NCBI GenBank assembly: GCA_964398365.1
Contig: CAYNMC010000021.1
Location: forward strand, 33,318 to 97,317
Direction of reading: 5' to 3'
Origin: CAYNMC01 sp964398365
GTDB taxonomy: Bacteria > Patescibacteriota > Microgenomatia > UBA1400 > CAYNMC01
Length of the DNA stretch: 64,000 nt
This document shows positions 1-8,829 of this stretch, in pieces; position 1 is the first letter of the stretch, and each line of letters opens with the position of its first letter. The translations under genes and the position numbers were made by a program. The notes below the pieces were generated by a model. That model was not told where the DNA came from. It did not search any database and was given only the letters and a program-made list of their open reading frames with translations.

Positions 1-1156
1 AGATCTCCAAAAAATGGCCTTAGCTGGCAAGAAAGGAATTTTATGTTTATTATCTGATTGTTTACGGGTAGAAAAGGAGGGTTTTACCCCTTCGGAACGT
101 TTAATTGAAGAAACCTTCGAGAAAGAAATTAATAATTGTCAAGGTAAATTTATTGTGACGACGATTTCTTCTAATATTCACCGGATTCAACAAGCAGTTA
201 ACGTGGCTGCGAGGCATCATCGTCAAGTAGTTTTTCTGGGACGTTCAATTGAAGAAAATTTAAAGGTTGCCCAGCGATTGGGATTTTTTAAAATTCCTCA
301 GAATGTTTATTTGAAAAAACAAAAAATAAACACCATTGCTGATCATAAGCTTTGTTTGATTGTCGCCGGCAGTCAAGGACAGGAAGATTCGGCTTTAGTA
401 AAAATTGCCAATAATATTCATGAAAGAGTTAAAATCAAGCCAGGCGATAAAGTAATTTTTAGTGTTGATCCTATTCCAGGCAACGAAAATGCCTTTTATC
501 AAACTATTGATAAACTCTCTAAACTGGGAGCTATCGTTTCTTATTCTGATATTTTGGAAGACCTTCATGTTTCTGGTCATGCTTCTTCGGGAGAATTAAA
601 AATTTTTTTATCCTTACTTAAGCCTCGCTATCTCGTACCTATTGGTGGCAATTTTCGCCATATGAATCATTTTAAAAATCTAAGTCTAAATTTGGGTTTT
701 AATAAAGAGAGCACTTTAATTTTGAGAGATGGTCAGATTATTGCTTTTGACGAAACTGGTAAAGTTCACTTTGAAGAAATTTTAGATCTTAAAACCGTGA
801 TTGTTGATGGTTTAGGGATAGGCGATGTTGGCCGCATTGTTCTGAATGACCGCAAGAAAATGAGCGAGGAAGGAATTGTGGTGGTGGTAATTCCTCTAAA
901 AAGAGACAAAAAAAGACTGCTGGCAGAACCAGAAATTATTAGTCGCGGTTTTGTGTTTATGCGGATGGCCAAAGATTTAATTCAGGAAGCAAAAATGATC
1001 GTGAGGAAAATTTTAGAGAGAAGAAAAAACTTGGAGGATTGGCAGGAGATTAAAAACGAAATTGAGAAAGAATTGCAACTATTTTTCTTCAAAGAAACTC
1101 AGCGCGAACCAATGATTTTAGCAGTTATCATCAATATTAATTTTCCTAAAATTTAA
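1..1156 (+). CDS. rnj: Ribonuclease J, C-terminal part (5' truncated by window edge)
   Basis: The frame is open to the first base, so the N-terminal metallo-beta-lactamase half with its zinc-binding HxHxDH motif lies outside the window. What remains starts at a beta-CASP segment reading SDCLRVEKEGFTPSE, which matches the SDSTNxxxxGxTxSE signature of RNase J. It continues through GNFRHMNHF and the C-terminal domain (EEGIVVVVIPL, SRGFVFMR). RNase J is an endo/5'-exoribonuclease that matures and degrades RNA, replacing RNase E in many bacteria. The family is usually about 550 residues; about 384 are visible. ftsK follows after 40 nt. Confidence 0.93.
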   Translation, partial: DLQKMALAGKKGILCLLSDCLRVEKEGFTPSERLIEETFEKEINNCQGKFIVTTISSNIHRIQQAVNVAARHHRQVVFLGRSIEENLKVAQRLGFFKIPQNVYLKKQKINTIADHKLCLIVAGSQGQEDSALVKIANNIHERVKIKPGDKVIFSVDPIPGNENAFYQTIDKLSKLGAIVSYSDILEDLHVSGHASSGELKIFLSLLKPRYLVPIGGNFRHMNHFKNLSLNLGFNKESTLILRDGQIIAFDETGKVHFEEILDLKTVIVDGLGIGDVGRIVLNDRKKMSEEGIVVVVIPLKRDKKRLLAEPEIISRGFVFMRMAKDLIQEAKMIVRKILERRKNLEDWQEIKNEIEKELQLFFFKETQREPMILAVIININFPKI

Positions 1157-1164
1157 AAGTTAAA

Positions 1165-1193
1165 TTGATTTTGACCTCTTAAATTGATATGAT
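1165..1193 (+). promoter_or_regulatory. Promoter for ftsK
   Basis: TTGATT (1165-1170) and TATGAT (1188-1193) are separated by 17 nt. The -10 box ends 3 nt before ATG 1197 and 9 nt before the in-frame ATG 1203. Initiation near 1200 would favour 1203 as the start and give an almost leaderless mRNA. Confidence 0.45.
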
Positions 1194-1196
1194 GAA

Positions 1197-3290
1197 ATGG
1201 CCATGGCAAGAAGAGGGAGAAGAAGAAAACCATTCAAATTAAAGCTCAAAAAAGATACGGTTTATTCGATTTCTAGTCTTATATTTTTTCTTTTTGCGAT
1301 TTTAGTGATTTTGTCTTTTTCGCGTCAAGGCAGTCTGCTGAACTTACTTTTTAATTTTTTGACAAACTTAATTGGTTGGTGTATTTTTTTTGTCCCCTTC
1401 CTTGCCATTAATATTGGTCTCTTATTATTAAGAGTGCCTTGGTGCTTAACCAAAACTAGTATTTTACTTGGAAGTTTTCTTATTTTTTTATCTTTATTAG
1501 GTTTAACCAAGGCCGGCAGTTTTGGCTGGCAGATTTGGTTATCCCTGAAAAGCCTAGTAACCAGTTTAGGTGCTTTTATCTTTTTGCTTATTACCTTAGG
1601 TGTGGGCGTGATTGTTTTTTTTGAAACTTCCATTAGTGAAATATTGAATTTTACGACGTTGATTTATCAGAAAATTTTAAAGATATTTAAGGGTAATTTT
1701 GGAGGTAAAAGAAAGGTACCAATTAATTTACCGGCAGAAATTAAAAACAGGGGAAAAATAAAAATTGAAGAAAAAAAGATTACGGAAAATGAAGTAAAAG
1801 AGAGTTTAGTGCCCAAACTGGAAGAGGGAATAAGCTTTTCAGCAAGTCAAACGCAGATTTGGGAATATCCCCCCTTATCTATTTTAAGTGATGAAATTGG
1901 CAGTAAGGCAGATCGTGGTAACCTCAATAAGAACGCCGCCACTATTGAGAAGACTTTAGAGAGTTTTGGGATTCATGCTCGAGTGGTGGAGGTTAATGGT
2001 GGTCCAGCGGTGACGCAGTACGCTTTAGAAATTGCCTTGGGGACGAAGTTATCTAAAATTACTGCCTTGGCTAATGATTTAGCTTTAGCTTTAGCGGCGC
2101 CTACCGGTCAGATTCGGATTGAAGCACCGATTCCGGGGCGTTCCTTAGTCGGTATCGAAATTCCTAATCGCACGCCAGAAATTGTTACTCTTAAGCAGAT
2201 GCTTACTTCTTCGGTGATGAAAAAAAATAAATCGAAATTGTTAGTTGGGTTAGGATTGGATGTTTCAGGAAAGGTTATCGCCGCCGATATTGCCAAAATG
2301 CCTCACGTTTTGATTGCGGGCGCCACCGGTTCTGGCAAATCTGTTTGTATTAATTCTTTTATTTCAGCCTTACTTTTTCGGGCTTCACCGGCAGAGTTGA
2401 AATTAATTTTGGTTGATCCTAAAAGAGTAGAGCTAACCCAATATAATGGGATCCCCCATCTCTTAAATCCGGTGATTACCGATCCTGAACAGGTGGTGGC
2501 CGCCTTAAAATGGATTATTAACGAAATGGAAAGACGTTATAAACTTTTTGCAGAGGCGGGTGCTAGAAATATTGAAACTTATAATGAAATGGCCGGGTTT
2601 CAAGCAATGCCTTATTTGGTAGTAATTATTGATGAGTTAGCAGATATTATGTTTTTTGCTCCTTCAGAAGTTGAAGATACAATTACGCGTTTAGCCCAAA
2701 TGTCACGAGCCACAGGAATTCATTTAATTATTTCGACGCAAAGACCTTCCGTAGATGTATTAACAGGATTAATTAAAGCCAATATTCCTTGTAGAATTGC
2801 TTTTAATGTTTCCTCAATGGTTGATTCACGCGTGATCATTGATATGCCCGGTGCCGAAAAATTATTAGGAAGAGGTGACATGCTTTTTATTCCACCAGAC
2901 CAAGCAAAGCCGACAAGAATTCAAGGAGCTTTTGTTTCTGACAAGGAAATCAGTCAACTGATTGAATTTTTGCGTCAAAGTGGGGTTAAACCCGACTATA
3001 CAGAAGAGGTAACGACTAAATATAAAACCCAAATTATTAAAGGTATGGGAGTTCAAGAAGGAGAAAGAGATAAATTATTTAACGAAGCCGTAAAAATTAT
3101 CTGTCAGTATGATCGTGCTTCTTCTTCTTTATTACAAAGAAAATTAGCTGTGGGGTATGCGCGAGCCGCTAAAATTCTGGATCAGTTAGAAGTAGCCGGT
3201 GTCGTTGGTCCACTGGAGGGTGCCAAAGCCAGAGAAGTTTTAATTAAAGATGCCGACGCCTTCTTAGCCAAACAAAATCAGGTTGAATAA
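1197..3290 (+). CDS. ftsK: DNA translocase FtsK/SpoIIIE
   Basis: Double-stranded DNA pump that clears chromosome ends from the division septum. Residues 1-20 are very basic. About four membrane segments lie between residues 25 and 160, followed by a charged linker, the alpha/beta motor and a C-terminal gamma winged helix (about 630-690, ending in GYARAAKILDQLEVAGVVGP). Walker A GATGSGKS is at about residue 375 and Walker B LVVIIDELAD at about 475. The order and the 697-residue length fit a compact FtsK. An alternative start is ATG 1203, preferred if the promoter just upstream gives a leaderless transcript. Confidence 0.96.
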   Translation: MAMARRGRRRKPFKLKLKKDTVYSISSLIFFLFAILVILSFSRQGSLLNLLFNFLTNLIGWCIFFVPFLAINIGLLLLRVPWCLTKTSILLGSFLIFLSLLGLTKAGSFGWQIWLSLKSLVTSLGAFIFLLITLGVGVIVFFETSISEILNFTTLIYQKILKIFKGNFGGKRKVPINLPAEIKNRGKIKIEEKKITENEVKESLVPKLEEGISFSASQTQIWEYPPLSILSDEIGSKADRGNLNKNAATIEKTLESFGIHARVVEVNGGPAVTQYALEIALGTKLSKITALANDLALALAAPTGQIRIEAPIPGRSLVGIEIPNRTPEIVTLKQMLTSSVMKKNKSKLLVGLGLDVSGKVIAADIAKMPHVLIAGATGSGKSVCINSFISALLFRASPAELKLILVDPKRVELTQYNGIPHLLNPVITDPEQVVAALKWIINEMERRYKLFAEAGARNIETYNEMAGFQAMPYLVVIIDELADIMFFAPSEVEDTITRLAQMSRATGIHLIISTQRPSVDVLTGLIKANIPCRIAFNVSSMVDSRVIIDMPGAEKLLGRGDMLFIPPDQAKPTRIQGAFVSDKEISQLIEFLRQSGVKPDYTEEVTTKYKTQIIKGMGVQEGERDKLFNEAVKIICQYDRASSSLLQRKLAVGYARAAKILDQLEVAGVVGPLEGAKAREVLIKDADAFLAKQNQVE

Positions 3291-3298
3291 CTTTTGTT

Positions 3299-3934
3299 AT
3301 GAAAACAACTGGAGAGATTTTAAGAGAGGCAAGAATAAAGCAAAAAAAAACTTTAGAAGAAATTTCTCAAAAAATAAAAATTCCCCAAGCTACACTGGAA
3401 GCGATTGAAAAGGACCAAACTCAACATTTACCACCCCACATTTTTGTTAAAGGTTTTATTCGTAATTATGCTTTGGAGTTAAATTTGGATCCAGAAAAGG
3501 TTCTTGCGGTTTTTCGTCGTGATCATTTATCACTAGATCAAAAGAAAACAATTTCCCATGGAAATAAAGAACTTGAAAAGAATTTTTCTTGGTCTCCACG
3601 CTTGACAGGAATTAGCCTTTCGGTTTCGGCAGTGATCATTATTCTGGCCTTTTTAGGTTTACAGTTAAAACAGTATTTTCTGGCACCTCCTCTTATTATT
3701 TTTACACCAAAAGAAGGAGAGGTGGTTAAAGGTGAATCTTTAGAGGTTAAAGGAAAAACTTTACCTGATGCTACTGTTTTAGTTAATGATGAACTTATTA
3801 GTGTTGAGTTTGACGGCAGTTTTTCTTATACCGTCAAGCTTTTATCTGGAGAGAATATTATTAAAATTAAAGCAGTCAACAGAAGAGGTAAAGAAGTAGA
3901 AATCCGTCGCCACGTGAGCCTGCAGGGGAGTTAA
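3299..3934 (+). CDS. RodZ-like membrane protein with N-terminal HTH
   Basis: Residues 5-70 form a Cro/C1-type helix-turn-helix of the HTH_25 kind (GEILREARIKQKKTLEEISQKIKIPQATLEAIE, PPHIFVKGFIRNYA). A single membrane helix follows at about 105-125, then a short beta-rich extracellular domain (PLIIFTPKEGEVVKGESLEVKGKT). This is the RodZ arrangement; RodZ links MreB to the cell-wall elongation machinery. No mreB is in the window. It lies 8 nt after ftsK, so probably shares its transcript. The extracellular domain resembles bacterial Ig-like folds, an inference from pattern only. Confidence 0.75.
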   Translation: MKTTGEILREARIKQKKTLEEISQKIKIPQATLEAIEKDQTQHLPPHIFVKGFIRNYALELNLDPEKVLAVFRRDHLSLDQKKTISHGNKELEKNFSWSPRLTGISLSVSAVIIILAFLGLQLKQYFLAPPLIIFTPKEGEVVKGESLEVKGKTLPDATVLVNDELISVEFDGSFSYTVKLLSGENIIKIKAVNRRGKEVEIRRHVSLQGS

Positions 3935-3970
3935 ATTAAGCGAAGAGCGGTTAAGGTAAAAAGTTTCTAG

Positions 3971-3999
3971 TTGACAAAAAATTTTAAATATTCAATACT
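3971..3999 (+). promoter_or_regulatory. Promoter with leaderless geometry
   Basis: A perfect TTGACA (3971-3976), a 17-nt spacer and AATACT (3994-3999) are followed after 6 nt by ATG 4006. Transcription would begin at or within 1-2 nt of the start codon. Confidence 0.6.
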
Positions 4000-4005
4000 T
4001 AAAAG

Positions 4006-4272
4006 ATGACAGATTCAACCCAAATTCTTTTAATTGTTATCATTACCACTCTTACTCTTTTACTGACAGCAGTGGGCGTTCAAATATTTTTAATTTTGAT
4101 AGAAGTAAGAAATATTCTCAAAAAATTAGGCGCCATGCTCGATGATGCCAAAAAAGTCACAGAAGCCGTGGTGAAACCTGTAGAGGAAGCCTCAACATTT
4201 ATAAGTGGTTTACGGAGTGGTTTTGGCTTCGTCAAAAGACTCAGAAATATTTTTGTTGCCGATGAAGATTAA
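4006..4272 (+). CDS. Small membrane protein, DUF948-like
   Basis: 88 residues: one N-terminal membrane helix (about 7-32), then an amphipathic segment (LEVRNILKKLGAMLDDAKKVTEAV type) and a basic tail. This resembles the general-stress DUF948 layout that often precedes YtxH proteins, as it does here. There is no ribosome-binding site, but a promoter ends 6 nt before the ATG. Function unknown; the family link rests on layout only. Confidence 0.6.
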   Translation: MTDSTQILLIVIITTLTLLLTAVGVQIFLILIEVRNILKKLGAMLDDAKKVTEAVVKPVEEASTFISGLRSGFGFVKRLRNIFVADED

Positions 4273-4287
4273 AACTTGGTAATTTCT

Positions 4288-4716
4288 ATGGATTCAGAAA
4301 ATAAACTGCCAGAAAAAAAACAAGCTCGACCTAGCGTGGCTTTTTTTAATGGAGTTTTGCTGGGTGCTTTATTGGGAGCAGGTTCTTTCTTTTTTTTAGG
4401 CACTAAAAGAGGTAAAAAAAGCAGAGAACAAATACTTAAAAAAGGAAAAAAAGTTTTAAAACAATTAGAGGGGATTATTGATGAGCTGAGTGAGAAAAAG
4501 GAAGTAATGTTAGAAAAAGGAGGCGAGATTAAAGAAGAAATTCAAGATAAAGTTGGCGTTTTACATAAACAGGTTCAGGTTCAAGAAAAGAAAATAAGAC
4601 AAACACTAAATGAAGTTAATAAAGATTTAAATCAGCTTAAAAAGGGCGTTGTCCACGAAGCTGCCAAAATTCACAAACATTTCTTTAAACAAAAAGGTAA
4701 AAACCTCAAAAAATAA
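4288..4716 (+). CDS. YtxH-domain protein
   Basis: Starting at ATG 4288 (142 residues) rather than the in-frame TTG at 4276, which sits against the previous stop. One membrane segment with the glycine-rich pattern GVLLGALLGAGSFFFLGTKRGKK is typical of YtxH (PF12732). It is followed by a long, lysine-rich predicted coiled coil (about residues 45-135). It pairs with the preceding small membrane protein (15 nt gap), a common stress-envelope pairing. The exact role is not known. Confidence 0.7.
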   Translation: MDSENKLPEKKQARPSVAFFNGVLLGALLGAGSFFFLGTKRGKKSREQILKKGKKVLKQLEGIIDELSEKKEVMLEKGGEIKEEIQDKVGVLHKQVQVQEKKIRQTLNEVNKDLNQLKKGVVHEAAKIHKHFFKQKGKNLKK

Positions 4717-4778
4717 ATTTTACTTAAGAGAATTTAAAGGAAAAGTATCAATAAACGTCCCCTTCTTTTTATTCTTAA

Positions 4779-4807
4779 TTGTTCCTCTAGACTTCTTCTG
4801 TTAAAAT
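4779..4807 (+). promoter_or_regulatory. alaS promoter, leaderless geometry
   Basis: TTGTTC (4779-4784), 17-nt spacer, TAAAAT (4802-4807), then 7 nt to ATG 4815. There is no Shine-Dalgarno sequence. Confidence 0.6.
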
Positions 4808-4814
4808 CAAGTTA

Positions 4815-6614
4815 ATGAAGGCACAAGAGTTGAGGAATAAATTTATAAAGTTTTTTCTTACCAAAAAACATAAACAAATTCCCTCAGCTTCTTTAATACC
4901 CGAGAATGATCCGACCGTGCTTTTTACCACTGCCGGTATGCATCCTCTTGTTCCCTACCTTATGGGTCAGTCTCATCCTTTGGGAAAGAGATTGTGTTCT
5001 GTTCAAAAATGTCTGCGAACCGATGATATTGACGAGGTTGGCGATCGGCGTCACTTTACTTTTTTTGAAATGTTGGGTAACTGGAGCTTGGGCGATTATT
5101 TTAAAAAAGAAGCGATAGCATGGTCTTTTGAGTTTTTGACTAATAAAAAATGGCTTGGGTTGGATCCACAAAGAATTTATATTTCAGTCTTTAAAGGTGA
5201 TCAGACTGCTCCGATGGATAAAGAATCGATTAGACTTTGGCAGTTAGTCTTTAAAAAAGTCGGAATTAAAGCCAAATTAGGGGAGAGAATTTTTACTTAT
5301 GGTAAAAAAGAAAATTGGTGGGGACCGGCAGGACAAAGCGGTCCTTGTGGGCCGGATACGGAAATGTTTTATGATACGGGTTTACCTCATGATAAGAAAT
5401 TTGGCAAATTTTGTCACCCTAACTGTCAATGCGGTCGCTTTATAGAAATCTGGAATGATGTTTTCATGGAATTTAATAAAAAAACTGATGGTAATTTTGA
5501 GACTCTAAAGCAAAAGAATGTTGATACCGGCCTTGGCTTAGAAAGAGCTGTTGCCTTAACAGAATTTATCGCTGGCAGAATTGAAGAACCTGATCCATTT
5601 TTAACCGAACTTTTTAATTCAATGATTCGAATCATTGAACTTTTATCAGGGAAAGAATATAGAAAACAGCAGAGAGAATTCAGAATTATTACTGATCACT
5701 TAAGAGCAAGTGTTTTTTTGCTCGCAGATGGCGTGGAACCGTCAAACAAAGATAGAGGTTATGTTTTGAGGCGTTTAATTAGAAGGGCAATATTTAAACT
5801 CAGCCAATTACAAATTAAAAATATTAGTGAAGCCTCTTTGGAGATCAGTAAGGAGATTATTAAAGTTTATCAACCTTTTTACAAAGAATTAATGCTAAAT
5901 TCTCCAAAAATTTTAGAATTAATTGTGAGGGAAATAAATAAATTTACAGAAGCCTTAAAAAATGGCATGAAATATTTAGATAAAGCAAAGGTAATTAATG
6001 GCAAAACGGCTTTTTTTGTTTTTGAAACTTACGGTATTCCTCTCGACTTAAGTTTAGAATTAGCCATAAAAAGGGGTGAAAAGTTTAATAAGGAAGAATT
6101 TGAGAGGCAATTTAAGAAACATCAAGCTTTGTCAAGAAAAGGCGCCCAGCAGAAATTTGCCGGAGGTTTACAGGATCATTCTGAACAAACCACAAAACTT
6201 CACACCGCTACTCATCTACTCCATGCCGCCTTAAGAAAAGTTTTAGGAGAAGAGGTTCATCAAGTAGGTTCAAATATTACTGCTGAACGCTTAAGATTTG
6301 ATTTTACTTACCCGAATAAATTAACGGTAGACCAGCTTAGCCAAATTGAAAAATTGGTCAATAAAATCATTAAAAAAAATATAAAAGTTGAATGTCAAAC
6401 AATGTTATTAAAGGAGGCTTTAAAAGCTGGTGCCTTAGCCTTTTTTGGACAGAAATATCCAGAAAAAGTTAAGGTTTATAAAATTGATTCTTTTAGTTTA
6501 GAAGTTTGTGGTGGACCTCATGTAGACTTTACAGGTAAGATAGGAAGTTTTAAAATAATCAAAGAAGAAGCCGTGGGGACAGGTAAACGTCGCCTTTATG
6601 CAAAAACCAGCTAA
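4815..6614 (+). CDS. alaS: Alanyl-tRNA synthetase, short form
   Basis: Charges tRNA-Ala. The class II catalytic core (GMHPLVPYL, CLRTDDIDEVG, HFTFFEMLGNWSLGDYF, WWGPAGQSGPCGPDTEMFYD) is followed by the editing domain with HTATH at about residue 463 and CGGPH at about 565. The usual editing motif is CGGTH, so T is replaced by P. At 599 residues it ends right after the editing domain: the C-Ala oligomerisation/tRNA-elbow domain of the usual 870-residue enzyme is absent. This short form is known from CPR genomes. A 22-bp perfect palindrome lies within the coding sequence at 5618-5639. Confidence 0.96.
   Translation: MKAQELRNKFIKFFLTKKHKQIPSASLIPENDPTVLFTTAGMHPLVPYLMGQSHPLGKRLCSVQKCLRTDDIDEVGDRRHFTFFEMLGNWSLGDYFKKEAIAWSFEFLTNKKWLGLDPQRIYISVFKGDQTAPMDKESIRLWQLVFKKVGIKAKLGERIFTYGKKENWWGPAGQSGPCGPDTEMFYDTGLPHDKKFGKFCHPNCQCGRFIEIWNDVFMEFNKKTDGNFETLKQKNVDTGLGLERAVALTEFIAGRIEEPDPFLTELFNSMIRIIELLSGKEYRKQQREFRIITDHLRASVFLLADGVEPSNKDRGYVLRRLIRRAIFKLSQLQIKNISEASLEISKEIIKVYQPFYKELMLNSPKILELIVREINKFTEALKNGMKYLDKAKVINGKTAFFVFETYGIPLDLSLELAIKRGEKFNKEEFERQFKKHQALSRKGAQQKFAGGLQDHSEQTTKLHTATHLLHAALRKVLGEEVHQVGSNITAERLRFDFTYPNKLTVDQLSQIEKLVNKIIKKNIKVECQTMLLKEALKAGALAFFGQKYPEKVKVYKIDSFSLEVCGGPHVDFTGKIGSFKIIKEEAVGTGKRRLYAKTS
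5618..5639. repeat. 22-bp perfect palindrome inside alaS, second copy at 20241
   Basis: TTCAATGATTC followed directly by its reverse complement. The same 22 bp, plus two flanking bases (24 nt, 5616-5639), recur at 20239-20262 in an intergenic gap. In alaS it encodes SMIRIIE in frame. Confidence 0.85.
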
Positions 6615-6627
6615 AGGAGGCGTGTTG

Positions 6628-6651
6628 ATGGTAATGGTTTTGTTTTTATGA
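6628..6651 (+). CDS. Seven-codon leader ORF (MVMVLFL) coupled to the next gene
   Basis: AAAGGAGG (6613-6620) sits 7 nt before ATG 6628. The frame reads M-V-M-V-L-F-L and stops at TGA 6649-6651, whose first two bases are the TG of the downstream ATG (6648). The strong ribosome site therefore serves this mini-ORF, and the downstream gene would start by termination-reinitiation (ATGA). The alternative is that the site directly serves ATG 6648, but 27 nt is too long for normal spacing. Confidence 0.5.
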   Translation: MVMVLFL

Positions 6652-8813
6652 CGGTTGGTAATTTTTTTTTAAAATTAACCAAAAAAACTTCTGAAAAAAA
6701 AGAAAATTTTTTAGCTCTCGAGATTAATAGCGAAACTGTTAAAGCTGCAGTTTGGTCGGTAGTTGCTAATCAAGTTGAAATTTTGCGTTTTGGCTCTATT
6801 GAAGAGTGGGAAGATAAAGAAGATTTGATTAAAGCGGCGGATATCTCAATTAGTTATGCTAGTGAGGGAATTACACCTGAACCAGAAAAAATAATCTTTG
6901 GACTTCCCTTAAATTGGGTTGAGGGTGAAAAAATTCTTCCTAAAAAAAAGACGCTCTTGGCTGGTCTTTGCGAAAAATTAAGTTTAAAACCAGTAGGTTT
7001 TGTGGTTTCTTTAGAGGCATTGATTACTTATTTGAAAAGACAACAAGGCACTCCCCCTTCGGCGATCTTCGTTCAGCTGAGCGAAACTGAAATTGTGGTT
7101 ACTCTCGTAAACTTAGGTAAGGTTATCGACAGTCAAAAAGTTGGTCGAAGCGGTGATTTAGCCTTAGATATTAAAGAAGCTTTGGCAAGGTTTAAAGAAG
7201 TAGAAAGTTTGCCCGCCAGAATGATTTTATTTGATGGCTTAATTGATTTTGAAGAAGCTAAACAACAGATTATTTCGTTTGACTGGATGGCACAACTTCC
7301 ATTTTTACACTTTCCCCGGGTTGATTCTTTAGATAAGGATTTTGTAATGAAAGCAATTGCCATTGCTGGCGGAAGTGAGGTAGCTAAATCTTTAGGTTTT
7401 CAAATTCAAGAAAAAGAAATTAAAAAAAATTCAGAGGAATTTACGCCAGAAAAAGAAGAGTTAACGGCTCAAGACTTAGGTTTTGTTGAAGAACAGGATA
7501 TTAAAGAACTAAAACCAGAAATTAACTTAAAAGAAGAAAAAACTGAAGAACATCAAGAAATAGAAGAAAGAAAAGAGGAAAAAAGAATTAATTATAAAAA
7601 TCCTCTAATTAAATCATTTTTTAAAATGCCTCGATTTTTTTATCGTTTATATCAACTAGGAAAAAGAAAGCTCTTTTTAGTTTTTATCCTCTTATTTGTT
7701 GTTCTCGGTCTTCCCATATTTGCTTACTTCAATTTTTTAAAGGCACAGATAGACCTTTACTTTGCACCTCAAAATATTGAAGAGAAGATCGTTTTTAACC
7801 TTGATCCTCAAGCCACGGCGGTTGATTTGGAGAAAGTAATTATTCCCGCAGAACAACTTAAAACAGAAGTTGAGGGTGAGGCAGAAATCAACACCACTGG
7901 TGAAAAATTGACAGGTGAAAAAGCCAAAGGAGAAGTTACCATTTATAATAAAACCGAAGTGCCTAAAACTTTCCCTGCAGGTACGGTTTTAGTGGGCGAA
8001 GGCAATTTAAAATTTATTTTAGACGAAGAGGTAACGGTGGCTTCTAGTTCTAGTCAAGTTCAAAGCGATGAAACGACAATTACGACACCGGGAAAGGCTA
8101 AAGCAAAAATCTCAGCCGCCTCCGTGGGTGAAGAATCAAATTTAAAAGTGGGGAGCTATTTTTCCTTTAAAGACTATTCTTCTTCTTCCTTTACTGCCAA
8201 AACTGAAGAAGGTTTAAGCGGTGGGAGTAGCAAAAAGGTTAAAATCGTGACCGCTCAAGATAAAAAACAACTTCTTGATAAGTTAACTGAAGAATTGGAA
8301 GAAAAAGCTAGAGAAGATTTAATGAATCGTTTAACAGATGACAAAGTGATGTTAGAGGAAATTCTCAACAAGACGATTATTCAAAAAAAATATGATAAAG
8401 AAGTTGGTGATGAAGCGGAAACTTTGAAATTAAAAATGAAACTAGCCGCAGAAAGTTTAGTTTATCATAAAGATGATCTTAAAAAGATTATTTTAAAACA
8501 AATTAAAGAAGCTAAGGCAGGGGATTTTAATTTAGAAGATGAAAATTTAGAGACAGAAGTTATTAATGCCGAAGTTAAAGAAAATAAGACAAAGGTTGAA
8601 TTGAATGTGCGAGCAAGTTTAGTGCCAGTCTTAGAGATAGAGAAATTACAGAAAGAACTGGCAGGCAAGAGCGAAATTAGTGCCAAAAATTATCTTCTTT
8701 CTTTACCTAACCTAAAGCGAGCAAAGATTGAGCTTTTCCCTTCATTTTTTGGTGTTCTAAAAACATTGCCGCATCTCAATAAAAATATAAAGATAGAGAT
8801 TAAATTTGAATAA
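6648..8813 (+). CDS. Actin-like N-terminal domain fused to membrane-anchored baseplate-J-like region
   Basis: 721 residues. Residues 20-240 look like an actin-fold ATPase of the PilM/FtsA kind (FLALEINSETVKAAVW; MILFDGLIDFEEAKQQI; AIAIAGGSEVAKSLGF). An acidic linker (about 255-325, KEEKTEEHQEIEERKEEK) leads to one membrane helix (about 342-362). An extracellular part follows with a baseplate J-like pattern (GEAEINTTGEKLTGEKAKGEVTIYN, FPAGTVLV, ISAASVGEESNL), then helical repeats. The family recurs in CPR genomes as a hypothetical; its function is unproven. The start is fixed by the absence of other in-frame starts after the alaS stop. Confidence 0.7.
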   Translation: MTVGNFFLKLTKKTSEKKENFLALEINSETVKAAVWSVVANQVEILRFGSIEEWEDKEDLIKAADISISYASEGITPEPEKIIFGLPLNWVEGEKILPKKKTLLAGLCEKLSLKPVGFVVSLEALITYLKRQQGTPPSAIFVQLSETEIVVTLVNLGKVIDSQKVGRSGDLALDIKEALARFKEVESLPARMILFDGLIDFEEAKQQIISFDWMAQLPFLHFPRVDSLDKDFVMKAIAIAGGSEVAKSLGFQIQEKEIKKNSEEFTPEKEELTAQDLGFVEEQDIKELKPEINLKEEKTEEHQEIEERKEEKRINYKNPLIKSFFKMPRFFYRLYQLGKRKLFLVFILLFVVLGLPIFAYFNFLKAQIDLYFAPQNIEEKIVFNLDPQATAVDLEKVIIPAEQLKTEVEGEAEINTTGEKLTGEKAKGEVTIYNKTEVPKTFPAGTVLVGEGNLKFILDEEVTVASSSSQVQSDETTITTPGKAKAKISAASVGEESNLKVGSYFSFKDYSSSSFTAKTEEGLSGGSSKKVKIVTAQDKKQLLDKLTEELEEKAREDLMNRLTDDKVMLEEILNKTIIQKKYDKEVGDEAETLKLKMKLAAESLVYHKDDLKKIILKQIKEAKAGDFNLEDENLETEVINAEVKENKTKVELNVRASLVPVLEIEKLQKELAGKSEISAKNYLLSLPNLKRAKIELFPSFFGVLKTLPHLNKNIKIEIKFE

Positions 8814-8829
8814 TTAATTTTTAGAAGCG

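Noticed and set aside
4276..4288. TTG start extending the YtxH-domain protein
   Set aside because: It abuts the previous stop without a ribosome site; ATG 4288 gives the normal family N-terminus.
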